From assembly GCA_963780795.1 (NCBI GenBank), contig CAWADH010000006.1, positions 372,001 through 436,000 on the forward strand: a stretch of DNA of 64,000 nucleotides, written 5' to 3'. The notes beneath the pieces were generated by a model. The model was given only the letters and a program-made list of their open reading frames with translations, ran no database searches and was not told the origin of the DNA. This DNA comes from DATJGR01 sp963780795. Its GTDB lineage: Bacteria > Pseudomonadota > Gammaproteobacteria > Pseudomonadales > Azotimanducaceae. The position numbers were made by a program, and so were the translations under genes. This document shows positions 1 to 7,675 of the stretch, one piece after another (the stretch's first letter is position 1; each line of letters opens with the position of its first letter).

Positions 1-903
1 CAGCACGGTCTCCGCGGCGCGCACGTCGGCAATAGCCGTAGCGAGGCGGATCTGCGCAGACGCGCTCTGGCTCTGCACTTTGTGCGTGCCGAAGCGCACC
101 CGCTCGGCAATCAGCGTTCGATAGAGCTCGACCGCGCGGCGCGCTGCGCCAAGCGCCGGAATCGCGGCGGTCAGTGACAGGAACGGCGGCACGGGTAACC
201 GCATCAGATAAGTCGCGTTCGCGCCGGCAGTGACGGCCGGCGGTGTCAGCAGCGACATGTTGCGGTCCGGTACGAACAGCTTGTCGGCGACGATGTCGCG
301 GCTGCCGGTGGCGATCATGCCGTCCACGTGCCAGGTGTCGAGCACTTCGACGTCGGACGGGCGCACGAGACACAGCCGTTGCACCGGCGTCGGATCGGCC
401 GGAACCATCGCAGAGAGCAGCACCCAGTCCGCGTGCACGATGCCGGTGGCGAACTTCCAGCGGCCGGTCAATTCGTAGCCGTCGCCTTTCGGCGTTGCGT
501 TGCCGCTGCGCGGATTCACGCTGCCGGGCGCGAGGATGTACGGCGCGTTGCCGAACACGTCCTGCTGCAGCTCGTCGGAGAACAGGCCGAGCAGCCAGTT
601 GTGTTCCATGTAGAAGGTGGTGATCCAGCCGGTGGACGGACATGCCTCACTCACCGTCACGCCGATGTCGACGAACAGATCGAGACCGATCTCGTAACCG
701 CCGAAACGCTGCGGCACGAACGAGCGGAACACGCCGGTCGCCTCCAGCGCCTCGATCACGTCGTCAGCAGGTTTGCGATCGCGTTCGGCGTCGCGCGCGC
801 GGCCGGCGATCAGCGGCACCGTCGCGCGAACGCGTTCGAGCAGACCGTCGAGCGGCAGCTCCGCGACGTGCGCCGACGCAGCGTTTCTGGCGGACGCGCT
901 CAA
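1..903 (-). CDS. Acyl-CoA dehydrogenase-fold flavin-dependent monooxygenase (HsaA/HpaB-like), 3' end outside window
   Basis: The 301 visible codons match the oxygenase component of two-component flavin monooxygenases, which hydroxylate phenolic or steroid-derived rings with reduced flavin from a separate reductase. The N-terminal helical part reads PQRFGGYEIGLDLFVDIG, followed by a serine/threonine-glycine stretch (ACPSTGWITTFYMEHN) typical of HsaA relatives rather than true acyl-CoA dehydrogenases. The central beta domain has KGDGYELTGRWKFATG. The best start is a TTG at 903-901 that overlaps the stop of the upstream VOC gene (TTGA), so the two are translationally coupled. No flavin reductase is visible in the window. 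It could still be a desaturating dehydrogenase. The substrate is unknown. Confidence 0.82.
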   Translation of the reverse strand, partial: MSASARNAASAHVAELPLDGLLERVRATVPLIAGRARDAERDRKPADDVIEALEATGVFRSFVPQRFGGYEIGLDLFVDIGVTVSEACPSTGWITTFYMEHNWLLGLFSDELQQDVFGNAPYILAPGSVNPRSGNATPKGDGYELTGRWKFATGIVHADWVLLSAMVPADPTPVQRLCLVRPSDVEVLDTWHVDGMIATGSRDIVADKLFVPDRNMSLLTPPAVTAGANATYLMRLPVPPFLSLTAAIPALGAARRAVELYRTLIAERVRFGTHKVQSQSASAQIRLATAIADVRAAETVL

Positions 904-1454
904 CCCGCGGCCCGAACGCCCTCTTCCTCGCGCGGCGGCAGTTTCACGCCGCGCTCCAGGCGGAAGCGGATCTGCGGAATCGCGTCGTCTGCGTTGAACG
1001 CGCGCAGCAGATGGCAGCACTCGAGCTGCAGGCCGTTCGGATCTTCGAAATAGATCGATTTCGACCAGCCCTCGTGATCGACCGGTCCTTTCACCTCGAC
1101 GCCGTGGTCCTGCAGACGCTTCTGCGTGGCATCGAGCGACTCGAGCGAATCGCAATCGAACGCGAAGTGATACACGCCCGGCATCAAACCGAGACCTTTG
1201 TTGATGCCCGAGTCGAAGTCCTTCGGATAACCTTCGACGTCTTCGCCGCTCATGAAGCCGAGCAGCTGACCGTTGCCGATGTCGAAGAAGAAATGTTTCA
1301 TCACGCCGCGCTTGCCGAGTTCCACGAGATCGGCCCGCACCAGCGGAAAGCCGAGCACCTCTTCGTAGAACTTGCGCGTGGCCTCCATGTTCTTGGTGCC
1401 GAGATCGATGTGGTTCAAACCGAGGCACTTCATCTTCGGGGTGGTTGCGGTCAT
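900..1454 (-). CDS. VOC family protein, extradiol dioxygenase/glyoxalase-like
   Basis: This 184-residue single-module vicinal oxygen chelate protein has the expected metal triad: His15 (LNHID), His96 (GVYHFAFD) and Glu145 (LQLE). Members use a bound divalent metal to open aromatic rings or to isomerise or cleave activated substrates. A GAGGAG ribosome site lies 7 bases before the ATG. It is the first gene of a leftward unit with the flavin monooxygenase, which suggests hydroxylation followed by metal-dependent cleavage or rearrangement. The C-terminal 30 residues, with a charged PPREEEG segment, extend beyond the core fold. It resembles the VOC protein at 3768-4331 at the other end of the same locus. 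Confidence 0.85.
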   Translation of the reverse strand: MTATTPKMKCLGLNHIDLGTKNMEATRKFYEEVLGFPLVRADLVELGKRGVMKHFFFDIGNGQLLGFMSGEDVEGYPKDFDSGINKGLGLMPGVYHFAFDCDSLESLDATQKRLQDHGVEVKGPVDHEGWSKSIYFEDPNGLQLECCHLLRAFNADDAIPQIRFRLERGVKLPPREEEGVRAAG

Positions 1455-1651
1455 TGCGTCCTCCTCGCGCGAGCTGCGCGGCCGCCGGTGAATGTCGGTC
1501 GAGGATATTCGCGTTACGCGTCGCGCCGCAAGACGGAATCGGCGCGATGGCGGCGTGACGGATCGACAGCGACGCGTCTTGGAAAATCACACGATTTGCT
1601 TACCATGGCTGAGCCGCCGCGTCGCTACGCGAAGCCGGCGTATTGCGGGCG

Positions 1652-1670
1652 CTGTCAGATTTTCTGTCAG
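1652..1670. promoter_or_regulatory. Repeated CTGTCAG element, possible TetR operator
   Basis: CTGTCAG occurs twice, separated by ATTTT. Because CTG and CAG are complementary, the 19-base element is both a direct repeat and a near-perfect dyad. It sits in the 244-base gap between the TetR stop and the VOC start. The rest of that gap shows no gene and no clear terminator. TetR control is an inference from position only. Confidence 0.35.
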
Positions 1671-1698
1671 TGCGCGATAGGGAGAGCGCCGAGAGGCG

Positions 1699-2490
1699 TC
1701 AGGAGGAGGGTTCGTGCTCGGCGAGCATCACCCGGATGCGCTCATGCGAAAGGCCGGCGGCTTCGCCGAGCCTACGCAGGCTCAGACCTGCAGCGGCACC
1801 GTTCGCTATCGCGTTGCGAAGCGCGGCTTCGGCGCGCTCGGCCGCAGCGGCGCGCGAGCGAACGCGCGCGAGCTGTGCATTCGTGCCGCGCGCCTGCTCG
1901 GGCGTCGGGCGCAGCAGTTGTTCGGCGAGCCGCGAAACGGTCGCGGCGCTCGCAGTCGGTTCGCCGAGCGCGCGCTGCACCAGCATGCCGAAGGCGAGGC
2001 TGCTGATCAGCCGCGCCAGTTCGTCGTGCGGCAGTTGCGGGTCGATGAAACCGGAGTCGACGCCGGCCTGCGTCATCCGCTCGAACGCTTCCTGCCGTAC
2101 CGCCACCATCTTCTTCAGCGCTTTCGCCGCGTCGGCGTCGCGCCGCGCGAACGCGATGACGTCGAGCAGAATCAGCGCGCGCCGGCCCAACGACGCATCG
2201 ATCAATCCCTGCGCGAGCGCGTCAGTGAGTTGCCCGGCCGGTACCTTCGCCGCGTCGAGCGCGAGGTGCGTGAACCTGTCCGCCGTGCGCAGCCCGAGCG
2301 CTTCGAGCAGCAGGTCGAGCTTGCCTTCGAAGTGCGCGTAGACGGCGCCGGTGGTCACACTGGCGCGGCGCGCGATTGCAGCGAGCGTGGTGGCCGCGTA
2401 ACCGTTGCGCGAAAACTCTTCGACGGCCGCTTCGATCAGCGTTTCGCGCGCGTTCGTGTTCTCACGGGTCGCTTTCGATTTCGCGGGCAC
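1699..2490 (-). CDS. TetR/AcrR family regulator with an extra C-terminal helix-turn-helix-like segment
   Basis: This is a 263-residue regulator starting with GTG. The N-terminal DNA-binding domain (residues about 15-62) has the TetR signature, with TTLAAIARRASVTTGAVYAHF around 37-57. The middle is the helical ligand domain. Unusually, the last 60 residues form an Ala/Arg-rich helix followed by a second helix-turn-helix-like stretch (LSLRRLGEAAGLSHERIRVM, about 236-255), which normal TetR proteins of about 200 residues lack. It sits between a leftward monooxygenase/VOC unit and a rightward SnoaL/VOC unit and probably controls both. Only 50 bases separate its start from the first SnoaL gene. 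Confidence 0.88.
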   Translation of the reverse strand: MPAKSKATRENTNARETLIEAAVEEFSRNGYAATTLAAIARRASVTTGAVYAHFEGKLDLLLEALGLRTADRFTHLALDAAKVPAGQLTDALAQGLIDASLGRRALILLDVIAFARRDADAAKALKKMVAVRQEAFERMTQAGVDSGFIDPQLPHDELARLISSLAFGMLVQRALGEPTASAATVSRLAEQLLRPTPEQARGTNAQLARVRSRAAAAERAEAALRNAIANGAAAGLSLRRLGEAAGLSHERIRVMLAEHEPSS

Positions 2491-2540
2491 GCCGATTCTC
2501 GCGTGACGGATGACCGGACCATTCTAGCCAGGACGCGAAC

Positions 2541-2927
2541 GTGACCGACACCGAACTGCGGGCGCTGTGTCAGCGCTTCTTCGACGCGATCGAACGGGGC
2601 GACTACGCTGCGGTGGCACAGCTATACGCGCCGGAGTTCCGCATGTGGGTGAACCTCACCGGTAGCGAAAGCGGCGCGGAAGAGAATCTCACCGTATTGC
2701 GCGAGGGCGCCAAGCTGCATCGGCGGCGCACGTACGACGACCGTATCGTGAATACGTTCGCGAGCGGTTTCGTGGTGCAGTATTCGGTGAACGTCGTAAC
2801 GCATTCCGGCGCACGAACGTCGCTGTCCGCGTGCGTGGTAGCGCAATGTCGCAACGGCCAGATCACGCGCATCGACGAATATCTCGATTCCGGCAAGTTC
2901 CGCTCACGCGTGAAGGAGCAGGCATGA
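2541..2927 (+). CDS. SnoaL/NTF2-like protein, first of three tandem paralogues
   Basis: This 128-residue protein of the SnoaL-like alpha+beta barrel fold starts at a GTG preceded by AGGA. It opens with the helix ELRALCQRFFDAIERGDYAA and ends with the strand-helix motif QITRIDEYLDSGKF. The fold hosts isomerases, cyclases, dehydratases and non-catalytic subunits, so activity cannot be assigned. The centre (RRRTYDDRIVNTF) is nearly repeated in the next two genes, which shows they arose by duplication. Its stop overlaps the next start (ATGA). It lies divergent from the TetR gene. Confidence 0.85.
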   Translation: MTDTELRALCQRFFDAIERGDYAAVAQLYAPEFRMWVNLTGSESGAEENLTVLREGAKLHRRRTYDDRIVNTFASGFVVQYSVNVVTHSGARTSLSACVVAQCRNGQITRIDEYLDSGKFRSRVKEQA

Positions 2928-3340
2928 GCATGACCGACGGCGAAATCCGCGAGCTCTGTAACCGCTTCTTCGACGCGTATCAGGATCGGCGCGTCGACGA
3001 ACTCGCCGACATCTATTCGGCCGATTGCGTCGTGTGGCACAACGTGTTCGGCGGCCGCGAGATGTCCGGCGCAGACAACCTCGCGGCGTTGCCGGCGAGT
3101 TACGAAGGGCAACGCCGTCGCACCTACAACGATCGCATCATCAACACCTTCGAAGGCGGCTTCGTCATTCAGTACACGCTGCACGGCGTGCAGCACAGCG
3201 GTCACAAGGGCGCGCTGTGGATCTGCATCGTCGGCTTGTGCAGTAACGGCAGGATCACGCGCATCGACGAGTACATGGATTCCGGCAAATTTCCGGCATG
3301 GCGAGGGTCTAAGCCCGCGGCGAAGGAGAACGCATCGTGA
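2924..3340 (+). CDS. SnoaL/NTF2-like protein, second tandem paralogue
   Basis: This 138-residue paralogue of the preceding gene begins at an ATG inside its ATGA stop overlap. It shares the opening RELCNRFFDAYQDRR, the centre RRRTYNDRIINTFEGGFVIQYT and the end ITRIDEYMDSGKF. In this copy a tryptophan and a histidine (VVWHNVF) line the predicted pocket where copy one has MWVNLTG, so the copies may have diverged in substrate or partner. Its stop overlaps the next start (GTGA). Coupled expression suggests a heteromeric complex or consecutive steps; that is an inference. Confidence 0.85.
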   Translation: MSMTDGEIRELCNRFFDAYQDRRVDELADIYSADCVVWHNVFGGREMSGADNLAALPASYEGQRRRTYNDRIINTFEGGFVIQYTLHGVQHSGHKGALWICIVGLCSNGRITRIDEYMDSGKFPAWRGSKPAAKENAS

Positions 3341-3735
3341 GACAGGACTGGAATCTGCTGTCGCTCTGCGACCGGTTCTTCGATGCGATCGAACACAAAG
3401 ACTTCGCAACGCTCGAACAGTGTTACGCGCCCGAAGCCATGGTATGGCACAGCCACGATTGTCTCTACCAGCCGCGCGACGCGAACCTCGCAACACTGAA
3501 AGACGGCATGACGCGGCTGAAGAAAATGCGCTTCAAGAATCGCCGCGTGCACACGTTCGAGGGCGGCTTCGTACAGCAGCACACGCTCTACATCACGCAC
3601 CCGAACGACTTCGTTGGGCAGATGGACGTATGCTTCGTGGCATTCGTGCGCGACGGTATGATCTCGCGTGCATACGAGTATTTCGATACCGGTCAGATGG
3701 AGAGGTTTCTTGGACCGCGCGCCGGCGCGGCGTAG
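3337..3735 (+). CDS. SnoaL/NTF2-like protein, third tandem paralogue
   Basis: This 132-residue copy is the most divergent of the three. It starts at a GTG overlapping the previous stop (GTGA), preceded by GGAG. It keeps the core (LCDRFFDAIEHKDFATLEQC, then NRRVHTFEGGFVQQHTLY) but ends in ISRAYEYFDTGQMERF instead of ITRIDEYxDSGKF. The VWHSHDCLY segment has two histidines that could serve acid-base chemistry. It is followed after 32 bases by a VOC gene in the same direction. The function is unassigned beyond the fold. Confidence 0.83.
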   Translation: MRQDWNLLSLCDRFFDAIEHKDFATLEQCYAPEAMVWHSHDCLYQPRDANLATLKDGMTRLKKMRFKNRRVHTFEGGFVQQHTLYITHPNDFVGQMDVCFVAFVRDGMISRAYEYFDTGQMERFLGPRAGAA

Positions 3736-3767
3736 ATTCGACGATCACAGATGCGAGGACGACGGAA

Positions 3768-4331
3768 ATGGCTACCGAAAAATTCGAATACCTGGGCGTC
3801 AACCACGTGGCGCTGGTGTGCAAAGACATGAAGGAGACGGTCGATTTCTACACGAACGTGCTCGAGATGCCGCTGGTGAAGACCATCCAGCTCGGCGATC
3901 GTGGTCAGCACTTCTTCTTCGACGCCGGCAACGGCGCCACGATCGCGTTCTTCTGGTTCCCTAACGCGCCGGAGGCGGCGCCCGGTATCGCCTCGCAGGA
4001 CCAGCGACCGGGCTCGAACTTCACCAGCGCGCACGCCTCGATGAATCATCTCGCAATCTCGATACCGCTCGAGAAGTTCGATGCGTACGTCGCGAAGCTG
4101 AAGCAGAAAGGCGTGCGCGTGCACGTGATCAACCACGCCGACAATCCCGAGGGTTATACGGTGGGCGTCACCGACAAGACGTGGATCCGTTCGATGTACT
4201 TCGCCGATCCGAGCGGCATCGCGATGGAGCTCGCCGCGTACACGCGCGCTTTTCGTCCAGATGACGTTGCGCACGAACCCGCAACCCACGCCGACCGCGC
4301 GCGTTACGCGGCAGCGACAAACGGCCACTGA
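3768..4331 (+). CDS. VOC family protein, extradiol dioxygenase/glyoxalase-like
   Basis: This 187-residue VOC protein starts at the ATG at 3768, preceded by GACGG. The metal triad is complete: His13 (VNHVAL), His94 (MNHLAI) and Glu154 (IAMELA). The insert GIASQDQRPGSNFTSAHA between the two halves is longer than in glyoxalase I and typical of VOC proteins in aromatic and steroid degradation loci. The C-terminal tail is hydrophilic. It ends the rightward SnoaL unit and mirrors the VOC gene at 900-1454, so the locus has one VOC gene in each arm. Confidence 0.85.
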   Translation: MATEKFEYLGVNHVALVCKDMKETVDFYTNVLEMPLVKTIQLGDRGQHFFFDAGNGATIAFFWFPNAPEAAPGIASQDQRPGSNFTSAHASMNHLAISIPLEKFDAYVAKLKQKGVRVHVINHADNPEGYTVGVTDKTWIRSMYFADPSGIAMELAAYTRAFRPDDVAHEPATHADRARYAAATNGH

Positions 4332-4338
4332 CGGACGG

Positions 4339-4363
4339 GCGAGCGGTAGCCGACTACGCTCGC
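4339..4363. terminator. Hairpin between convergent genes
   Basis: A ten-base-pair stem with one bulged G pairs 4339-4345 and 4347-4349 with 4354-4356 and 4357-4363 around a CCGA loop. It lies 7 bases past the VOC stop and 28 bases from the lipoprotein stop read from the other side. There is no T-run, so its role as a bidirectional transcription barrier is tentative. Confidence 0.45.
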
Positions 4364-4391
4364 GGCCGAGTCGGATCGTTGGCGCCCAGGA

Positions 4392-5060
4392 TCAGCTGGT
4401 GGTCATGCCGAGGCTTGCCATCGCCGCATCGGCTTTCTCTTTGGCCTGCTGCGCCGCCGCCACGGCGTTGCGGGTGTCGCCGCCGGATTGTGCGGTGGTC
4501 GCGGCCGTCCACGACGACTTCGCGCTGGCGAGATCGCTTTGCGCCGACGACAAGGCGTCTTTCGTGACGTTGGCTGGCAGTTTCTTCGACTTCGCGAGCA
4601 CGTTGAGGCGACTGTCGATGGCTGCCAACTGCTTCGGCAGATCTTCGGAGAGCGTCTGCCAGTCGGTGGTCAGCGTCTGCGCCTCGGCGGCCTGACGGGC
4701 GGCTGTTTCGGCGGCTTCCTTCGCGGTCGCTTCCTTCATCGCGGTGTCTTTGGCAGCGACCAGGGCCTGCGCGCTCGCGAGTACGCTCGGCGCACCGCTG
4801 ATCACGCCGGCGTAGTCCTTCTGATCGAATCGCGCGCGCAGGTTCGAGAGTTGCTCGTTCACGGCTTTGAGCTGGTCGGGAATGTAGCGCTGCGCGTCGG
4901 GTCCGACCGAGGCCACTGCCATTTCGATTTCGGTGATTGCCTTCTTTGCGGGCTCCATCTGGTTCGAACAGCCTGCCAGTGCGATGCCGAGCGCGAGCAG
5001 CACATACAGCGCGGCGCCATGGTTCGTTTTCGCGTGAGGTGTGGAATGGATGTGTGACAC
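4392..5060 (-). CDS. Ala-rich coiled-coil lipoprotein
   Basis: This 222-residue protein starts at GTG behind an excellent AAGGAGAT site. A signal sequence ends in the lipobox LAGC, with Cys31 as the lipidated residue. The next residue is Ser, which predicts outer-membrane retention. The mature part is alpha-helical, rich in Ala, Gln and Lys, with heptad-like spacing and no visible catalytic motif. It lies 37 bases downstream of a LysM gene on the same strand, which suggests a cell-envelope pair: a peptidoglycan-binding protein and an outer-membrane tether. The molecular function is unknown. Confidence 0.8.
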   Translation of the reverse strand: MSHIHSTPHAKTNHGAALYVLLALGIALAGCSNQMEPAKKAITEIEMAVASVGPDAQRYIPDQLKAVNEQLSNLRARFDQKDYAGVISGAPSVLASAQALVAAKDTAMKEATAKEAAETAARQAAEAQTLTTDWQTLSEDLPKQLAAIDSRLNVLAKSKKLPANVTKDALSSAQSDLASAKSSWTAATTAQSGGDTRNAVAAAQQAKEKADAAMASLGMTTS

Positions 5061-5097
5061 GAGGATCTCCTTCTTCGGGTTGGAACCGGAGTCGTTG

Positions 5098-5340
5098 CTA
5101 GGGAATGCGCAGGCGCTGGCCTACCTTGATCTTGTCGGGATCGCTGAGAACGTCTTTGTTGGCGTTGAAGATCTCGTGATACAGGTTGCCGTCGCCGTAG
5201 CGCTCTTTCGCGATCTTCCACAACGTGTCACCGGCTTTGACTTCGTACCATTGCGTGTAGGCGTTGTCGCCGCTTGGCGGCGTCGGTCCGGGTGGCTTGC
5301 TGTCGGCCATGGCTGTCGTCCGGTTCAGATGCTCTGCCAT
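5098..5340 (-). CDS. Small LysM-domain protein
   Basis: This 80-residue protein consists of a Pro-rich N-terminus and one LysM module, from YEVKAGDTLWKIAKERYGDG to KVGQRLRIP. LysM binds N-acetylglucosamine-containing glycans such as peptidoglycan. No signal peptide is obvious. A second ATG ten codons in (MADSKPPGP) is a possible start. Similar stand-alone LysM proteins can be cytoplasmic stress proteins (YgaU type) or periplasmic. It probably forms an operon with the lipoprotein at 4392-5060. Confidence 0.82.
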   Translation of the reverse strand: MAEHLNRTTAMADSKPPGPTPPSGDNAYTQWYEVKAGDTLWKIAKERYGDGNLYHEIFNANKDVLSDPDKIKVGQRLRIP

Positions 5341-5405
5341 GGTGCGCCGTATGTACGGGCGGGTCCGTTAGATGACTAACACAAGGTCGAGGACGCCCGA
5401 GCGGT

Positions 5406-6668
5406 TCAGCGTTTGAAGTACTGCACCATGTAGTCGATCACCTCGCGCTGCTCGAGATTGCCGAGATGTCCGCCGGTGGGGTAGATCTTCGCGCGCTCGC
5501 CGAACGCGTCGGTGAGGAACTTGATCTCGCCGCGCTCGAGGATGACGTCGTCGCGGTTGGACACCACGCCGATCTTCTTCGCCGCCGCGAGATAACCGCC
5601 GATCGACGTCAGGCTCTGCAGTTGCGCAAACTCTTCGGCAGTCACCGCGGTCGTCGTATGCGTTCTCGCGAAGTACGGCCACATGTACTCGCCGAAATAG
5701 TCGGTGAGACCGACGCGCAGCGAAACCTCGAGATAGTCGTCGAGTTTCGTGGTCTGCGTGAGTATCTCGTTGGCCGGTTTGATGAAGCCGCCGTTTGTCA
5801 TGACGTCGGACGTGAAGATCAGCGCGGACGACGCGAGGCGGAACGAAACGCCGATCAGCGCGATCAGCTCTTCGTTGGTCGGCGGATCGTCGCGCACCGC
5901 GGCATACACGAGTTCCGGCGAAAACGTGACGGTGGTGGAGCTGCGATATTTGGCGCCCACGCGCGAAACGATCTTGCGAAACACCACGTCGAAATTGTCG
6001 ACACCGCCCGGAATGTTCTCGATGAACCGGTCCAGTTTCGAGATCGAGTTGTAGATCTGCACCGATGGATCGAGCAGCAGCACTTTCTCGAAGTTGAACA
6101 CTCTCTGCACTTCGTCGAGCAACGATACGAACGCGGCATTCGTCCCGCCGATGCTGTAGCCGGTCAGATAGAACGTCGTGACCTGCATGTCCGGCCCGAT
6201 CTCGGCCCAGATCTTCTGCATCACGGCGTAGATGTCCTGCGCGTCGTGGCGTTGCTCGCCCGGCACCATCGTCGACGACGCGGCGATGATGAACGTCGGA
6301 TAAGTCGGCGACGTGATGCCGACGACGTGAAATCCGGCGGCATAGAACGCGCGCATCAGAAACTGGGTGAGTTCGCTGTCGTGCGCGGCGCCGGTGCCGG
6401 CGATCACGAAGATCAGCGGCGCCGGACCGTTCTGTTTCGCATACGAATAGTCGAGGCGCGCGCCGTATCGCAGCACATCGGGAATCACGCGCCCTTCGTA
6501 AAGGGGCAGCCTGCGCACTTTGAGGGGAATGCAGTCGGGCACGTGCGCCTTCAGTTCGAGCGAGGTGCCGACGACCGTCGCGAGGTAAGGGTTCGTGGTC
6601 GGGTCTGACGCGTCGGCCGACGCAACGGCCGCGAACGCGAGCAGCGCTGCGGCGAGCAGACGCGTCAT
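5406..6668 (-). CDS. Secreted alpha/beta-hydrolase
   Basis: This 420-residue protein has a signal peptide (MTRLLAAALLAFAAVASADA) and an alpha/beta-hydrolase core. The nucleophile elbow is GYSIGG with Ser172, the oxyanion strand is IFVIAGTG (about 86-93), and a His in the C-terminal TGGHLGN segment fits the third member of the triad. The start at 6668 overlaps the stop of the metallo-beta-lactamase homologue (ATGA). An upstream in-frame extension exists but lacks a signal peptide. It acts in the periplasm or outside the cell on an unknown ester or amide. Coupling to the lactamase suggests a shared substrate or stress. Confidence 0.82.
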   Translation of the reverse strand: MTRLLAAALLAFAAVASADASDPTTNPYLATVVGTSLELKAHVPDCIPLKVRRLPLYEGRVIPDVLRYGARLDYSYAKQNGPAPLIFVIAGTGAAHDSELTQFLMRAFYAAGFHVVGITSPTYPTFIIAASSTMVPGEQRHDAQDIYAVMQKIWAEIGPDMQVTTFYLTGYSIGGTNAAFVSLLDEVQRVFNFEKVLLLDPSVQIYNSISKLDRFIENIPGGVDNFDVVFRKIVSRVGAKYRSSTTVTFSPELVYAAVRDDPPTNEELIALIGVSFRLASSALIFTSDVMTNGGFIKPANEILTQTTKLDDYLEVSLRVGLTDYFGEYMWPYFARTHTTTAVTAEEFAQLQSLTSIGGYLAAAKKIGVVSNRDDVILERGEIKFLTDAFGERAKIYPTGGHLGNLEQREVIDYMVQYFKR

Positions 6669-7588
6669 CGAGACGCGACGGCGTCCGATGAACTCACCGT
6701 CGGCGGCAATTCCTTGGCGACCGCCGCTTCGAACCGTTCGCGCTGCAGAGCGACCCATTTGCGATATCCCTCAGGATCGACCCACGCAGCGACGCCTTCC
6801 GTTGCCACGCGCGCCCGTTTCGCCTCGAAGGCAAACGGCTCGGTGTGCGGCGTGAGCCAGATGTCGGGCATCAACGCCGCGAGCGTACGGAAAGTCTTGC
6901 GGTAGTCGTCGGCGATCCCGGCATACGACGCGTTCTTCACCAGCCGATAACCCGGATTCACGCTGGTGCCGTCCGGGAACACTACCGTGAAGCGGCGCCC
7001 GCCATCTGTCACCTGGGTCACCCATGTGGTCGAGCCGCGCGTGTGACCGGCGGTCTTCAGCGCCTGCAGCGTGACGTCGCCCAACGTGACTGTGTCGCCG
7101 TCGTGAATCACGCGGTCCACTTTTACGGGTTCGAACTGAAAGTCTGCAACGGATCCGTAGTTGAAGTCGGTTTTGCCGCCGGACTGAATCAGCTCCACCT
7201 CGGCATCGAGCGCTACCACCTGCGCGCCAGTGACGCGCTTCAGATACGCGAGACCGCCGACGTGATCGATGTGCGCGTGACATGTCAGCAGCAGCTTCAC
7301 GTCTTCCGGTTTGAAGCCGAGCTTACGGATCGATGTTTCGATCAGTTCACCCGACGGCGGCATGCCGGTATTGAGCAGCATGTGGCCGTCGTTGGTGGTG
7401 ATGAGCCAGGAGGTGAGACCTTGCGTGCCGACAAAGTGGATCGGCCCGACGACGGTCATCGGCTCCGCTGGATCGTTCCAGCGCATCTGTTGCGCGACCG
7501 CGGCAATCGACGTTGGCGTGTCCTGCGCGAGCAGCGGCGAACCGAGGCCGATTGCAAACAGGATCGAAGCCATGAAAAGTCGGTGCAT
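6665..7588 (-). CDS. Subclass B3 metallo-beta-lactamase family protein
   Basis: This 307-residue protein has an N-terminal signal peptide ending near LLAQ. All six zinc ligands of subclass B3 enzymes are present: His104, His106, Asp108 and His109 in HAHIDH, His182 in AGHTRGS and His248 in LTPHTE. The length is near that of characterised B3 lactamases. B3 enzymes hydrolyse carbapenems, cephalosporins and penicillins in the periplasm. Environmental members may act on other lactones or amides. It is the upstream gene of a two-gene operon with the alpha/beta-hydrolase. Beta-lactamase activity is likely but not proven by sequence. Confidence 0.85.
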   Translation of the reverse strand: MHRLFMASILFAIGLGSPLLAQDTPTSIAAVAQQMRWNDPAEPMTVVGPIHFVGTQGLTSWLITTNDGHMLLNTGMPPSGELIETSIRKLGFKPEDVKLLLTCHAHIDHVGGLAYLKRVTGAQVVALDAEVELIQSGGKTDFNYGSVADFQFEPVKVDRVIHDGDTVTLGDVTLQALKTAGHTRGSTTWVTQVTDGGRRFTVVFPDGTSVNPGYRLVKNASYAGIADDYRKTFRTLAALMPDIWLTPHTEPFAFEAKRARVATEGVAAWVDPEGYRKWVALQRERFEAAVAKELPPTVSSSDAVASR

Positions 7589-7675
7589 GAGTGCTCCACC
7601 TGGTCGAGCGCAGTGTAGAGGTTGCGGGCGCCATCCAGCTATTCACACTTCTCAACAGGACCAGCGGAGTTGCCT

